From Streptomyces venezuelae (lineage in GTDB: Bacteria; Actinomycetota; Actinomycetes; Streptomycetales; Streptomycetaceae): a DNA stretch of 64,000 bases. Positions 63,027 to 64,000 of this stretch are shown here, piece after piece. Both the position numbers and the translations under genes were made by a program. Each line of letters starts with the position of its first letter. Positions within the stretch are counted from its first letter, which is position 1. The notes under the pieces are model-generated. The model was not told where the DNA came from and did not search any database. It worked only from the letters and a program-made list of their open reading frames with translations. The stretch lies in assembly GCF_008642355.1 (NCBI RefSeq), contig NZ_CP029193.1, positions 1,760,001 to 1,824,000 of the forward strand, in the 5' to 3' direction.

Positions 63027-63499
63027 GCGGTCTTCCTCTCAGCGACGTCGGCGGCATCGGTGCCCAGCGCCTGGGCCGTCGCGTCCTTCCACGCCATCCA
63101 GCTCAGCAGAGCACACTTCACACGCGCCGGGTACTTGGAGACCCCGGCGAACGCGACCGCGTCCTCCAGGACCTCCTCCATCGCGTCGTCCGGCTCCAGC
63201 TTGCCCTTGGACTGCATCAGCTCCAGGAAGACCTCCTGGATCCGCTGCGCCTGGGCGAGCTCCTTGCCGACCAGGAGGTCGTTCAGGACGGACGCGCTGG
63301 CCTGGCTGATGGAGCAGCCCTGGCCCTCGTACGACACGTCGGCGATCGTCGACCCGTCGTACTTGACGCGCAGCGTGATCTCGTCGCCGCACGTCGGGTT
63401 GACGTGGTGCACCTCGGCGTCGCCATCGCGCAGACCACGCCCGTGCGGGTGCTTGTAGTGGTCCAGGATGACTTCCTGGTACATCGAATCCAGCTTCAC
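63023..63499 (-). CDS. sufU: SUF iron-sulfur assembly protein SufU
   Basis: 158 aa from GTG 63499; the ATG in the open frame further upstream at 63571 falls within sufS. Zinc/sulfur acceptor: first Cys in N-P-T-C-G-D-E, second in G-Q-G-C-S-I-S-Q-A-S, third in Y-P-A-R-V-K-C-A-L-L-S-W, plus the Asp in C-G-D, as in Gram-positive SufU, which takes sulfur from SufS. It follows sufS by 16 bp. Confidence 0.95.
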   Translation of the reverse strand: MKLDSMYQEVILDHYKHPHGRGLRDGDAEVHHVNPTCGDEITLRVKYDGSTIADVSYEGQGCSISQASASVLNDLLVGKELAQAQRIQEVFLELMQSKGKLEPDDAMEEVLEDAVAFAGVSKYPARVKCALLSWMAWKDATAQALGTDAADVAERKTA

Positions 63500-63515
63500 G
63501 TTCCCAGCCAGCCCC

Positions 63516-64000
63516 TCAGCCGAAGAAGTTCCGTACGTGCTCCAGGCCGTCGACGAGAGCGTCGATCTCACCGGGCGTGGAGTACAGATAGAACGACGCT
63601 CGCGTGGTCGCAGGAATTCCGTACCGCAGGCAGACCGGACGCGCGCAGTGGTGACCCACGCGCACCGCGATGCCCTGCTCGTCGAGGACCTGGCCCACGT
63701 CGTGCGGGTGGATGTCGCCGAGCGTGAAGGAGATCGCGGCGCCGCGCTCCTCGGCCGTCGTCGGGCCGATGATGCGCAGGTCGGGAACCTCCAGGAGGCG
63801 CTTGACCGCGTACTCGGTGATCGCCTGCTCGTGCGCGGCGATCTTGTCCATGCCGATGGCAGAGAGGTAGTCCACGGCCGCGCCCAGGCCGACGGCCTGG
63901 GAGACCGGCGGCGTGCCGGCCTCGAACTTGTGCGGCGCGGGCGCGTACGTCGACGAGTTCATCGACACGGTCTCGATCATCTCGCCGCCGCCGAGGAACG
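63516..64000 (-). CDS. sufS: Cysteine desulfurase SufS (C-terminal part; cut by window edge)
   Basis: Open from base 64000 to a stop at 63516; the N-terminal part and PLP lysine are outside. Visible: F-L-G-G-G-E-M-I at the edge, F-E-A-G-T-P-P-V, I-S-F-T-L-G-D-I-H-P-H-D and the desulfurase loop V-R-V-G-H-H-C-A-R-P with the catalytic Cys. Donates sulfur from cysteine to SufU. ATG codons at 63980 and later are internal. Upstream genes of the operon (sufB, sufD, sufC and the rest) would lie beyond the right edge. Confidence 0.95.
   Translation of the reverse strand, partial: FLGGGEMIETVSMNSSTYAPAPHKFEAGTPPVSQAVGLGAAVDYLSAIGMDKIAAHEQAITEYAVKRLLEVPDLRIIGPTTAEERGAAISFTLGDIHPHDVGQVLDEQGIAVRVGHHCARPVCLRYGIPATTRASFYLYSTPGEIDALVDGLEHVRNFFG

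Noticed and set aside
1..64000. CRISPR array, insertion sequence, prophage or polyketide/NRPS cluster
   Set aside because: No regularly spaced repeats, transposase, integrase or structural phage genes, and no modular synthase domains were seen on either strand.

Overview
The window is typical Streptomyces chromosome: very high G+C, GTG/ATG starts with GGAG-type ribosome sites, tight operons with ATGA/GTGA overlaps, and marker families such as an LAETG sortase-anchored protein, ectABCD, mycothiol/DinB-fold enzymes, SoxR-type control and many ECF/HxlR/PadR/MarR/IclR/DeoR regulators. No phage, IS, CRISPR, rRNA or ordinary tRNA was seen. Gene order resembles, from memory, the conserved core of S. 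coelicolor between the ectoine operon and the SUF iron-sulfur operon; this was not checked against a database.

Layout. 1-4064: sortase-anchored protein (cut by the left edge), amidohydrolase, a frameshifted aminotransferase, DinB-fold protein. 4065-7768: ectABCD (ectoine and 5-hydroxyectoine) behind a long regulatory region with a perfect palindrome. 7828-14800: ene-reductase/MarR pair, ECF sigma with a fused anti-sigma/mycothiol-enzyme partner, PLP enzyme, DsbA-like protein, HxlR, Gfo/Idh/MocA oxidoreductase. 14865-17775: 2-oxoglutarate-semialdehyde dehydrogenase, IclR, GNAT. 17874-22376: membrane protein plus two-component system, penicillin-binding protein. 22447-28654: PadR/CPBP-like operon, HAD phosphatase, MFS pump, S28 peptidase. 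28716-37200: sugar-acid block (5-dehydro-4-deoxyglucarate dehydratase, uronate dehydrogenase, DeoR repressor, sugar ABC importer, zinc dehydrogenase). 37258-42693: TerD, small Tudor-like protein, Ro60 (TROVE) protein with two tandem Y-RNA-like genes, PhoX-type phosphatase. 42809-50863: SDR, an uncharacterised three-gene peptidase operon, large acidic protein, secreted nuclease, SRPBCC protein, SoxR-type ABM protein. 50956-64000: SGNH hydrolase, decayed SDR, stress-type membrane operon, dapA, SigE-family sigma operon, dapD, MFS, HxlR-peroxiredoxin fusion, small secreted/membrane pair, SMR/TetR pair, sufS-sufU-PaaD (sufS cut by the right edge).

How genes work together. The most notable locus is 39294-41166: a Ro60 ortholog preceded on the same strand by two structured RNAs of shared architecture, one carrying a circularly permuted tRNA-like module. 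The uronate dehydrogenase, KdgD-type dehydratase and KGSADH are three steps of the oxidative uronate/aldarate route to 2-oxoglutarate, with no recognisable aldarate dehydratase in the window. ectABCD converts aspartate semialdehyde to hydroxyectoine, and dapA and dapD (lysine/diaminopimelate) draw on the same precursor. Several regulator/target pairs have readable operators between them: OYE/MarR, SMR/TetR, ABM/SoxR box, and the DeoR upstream repeats.
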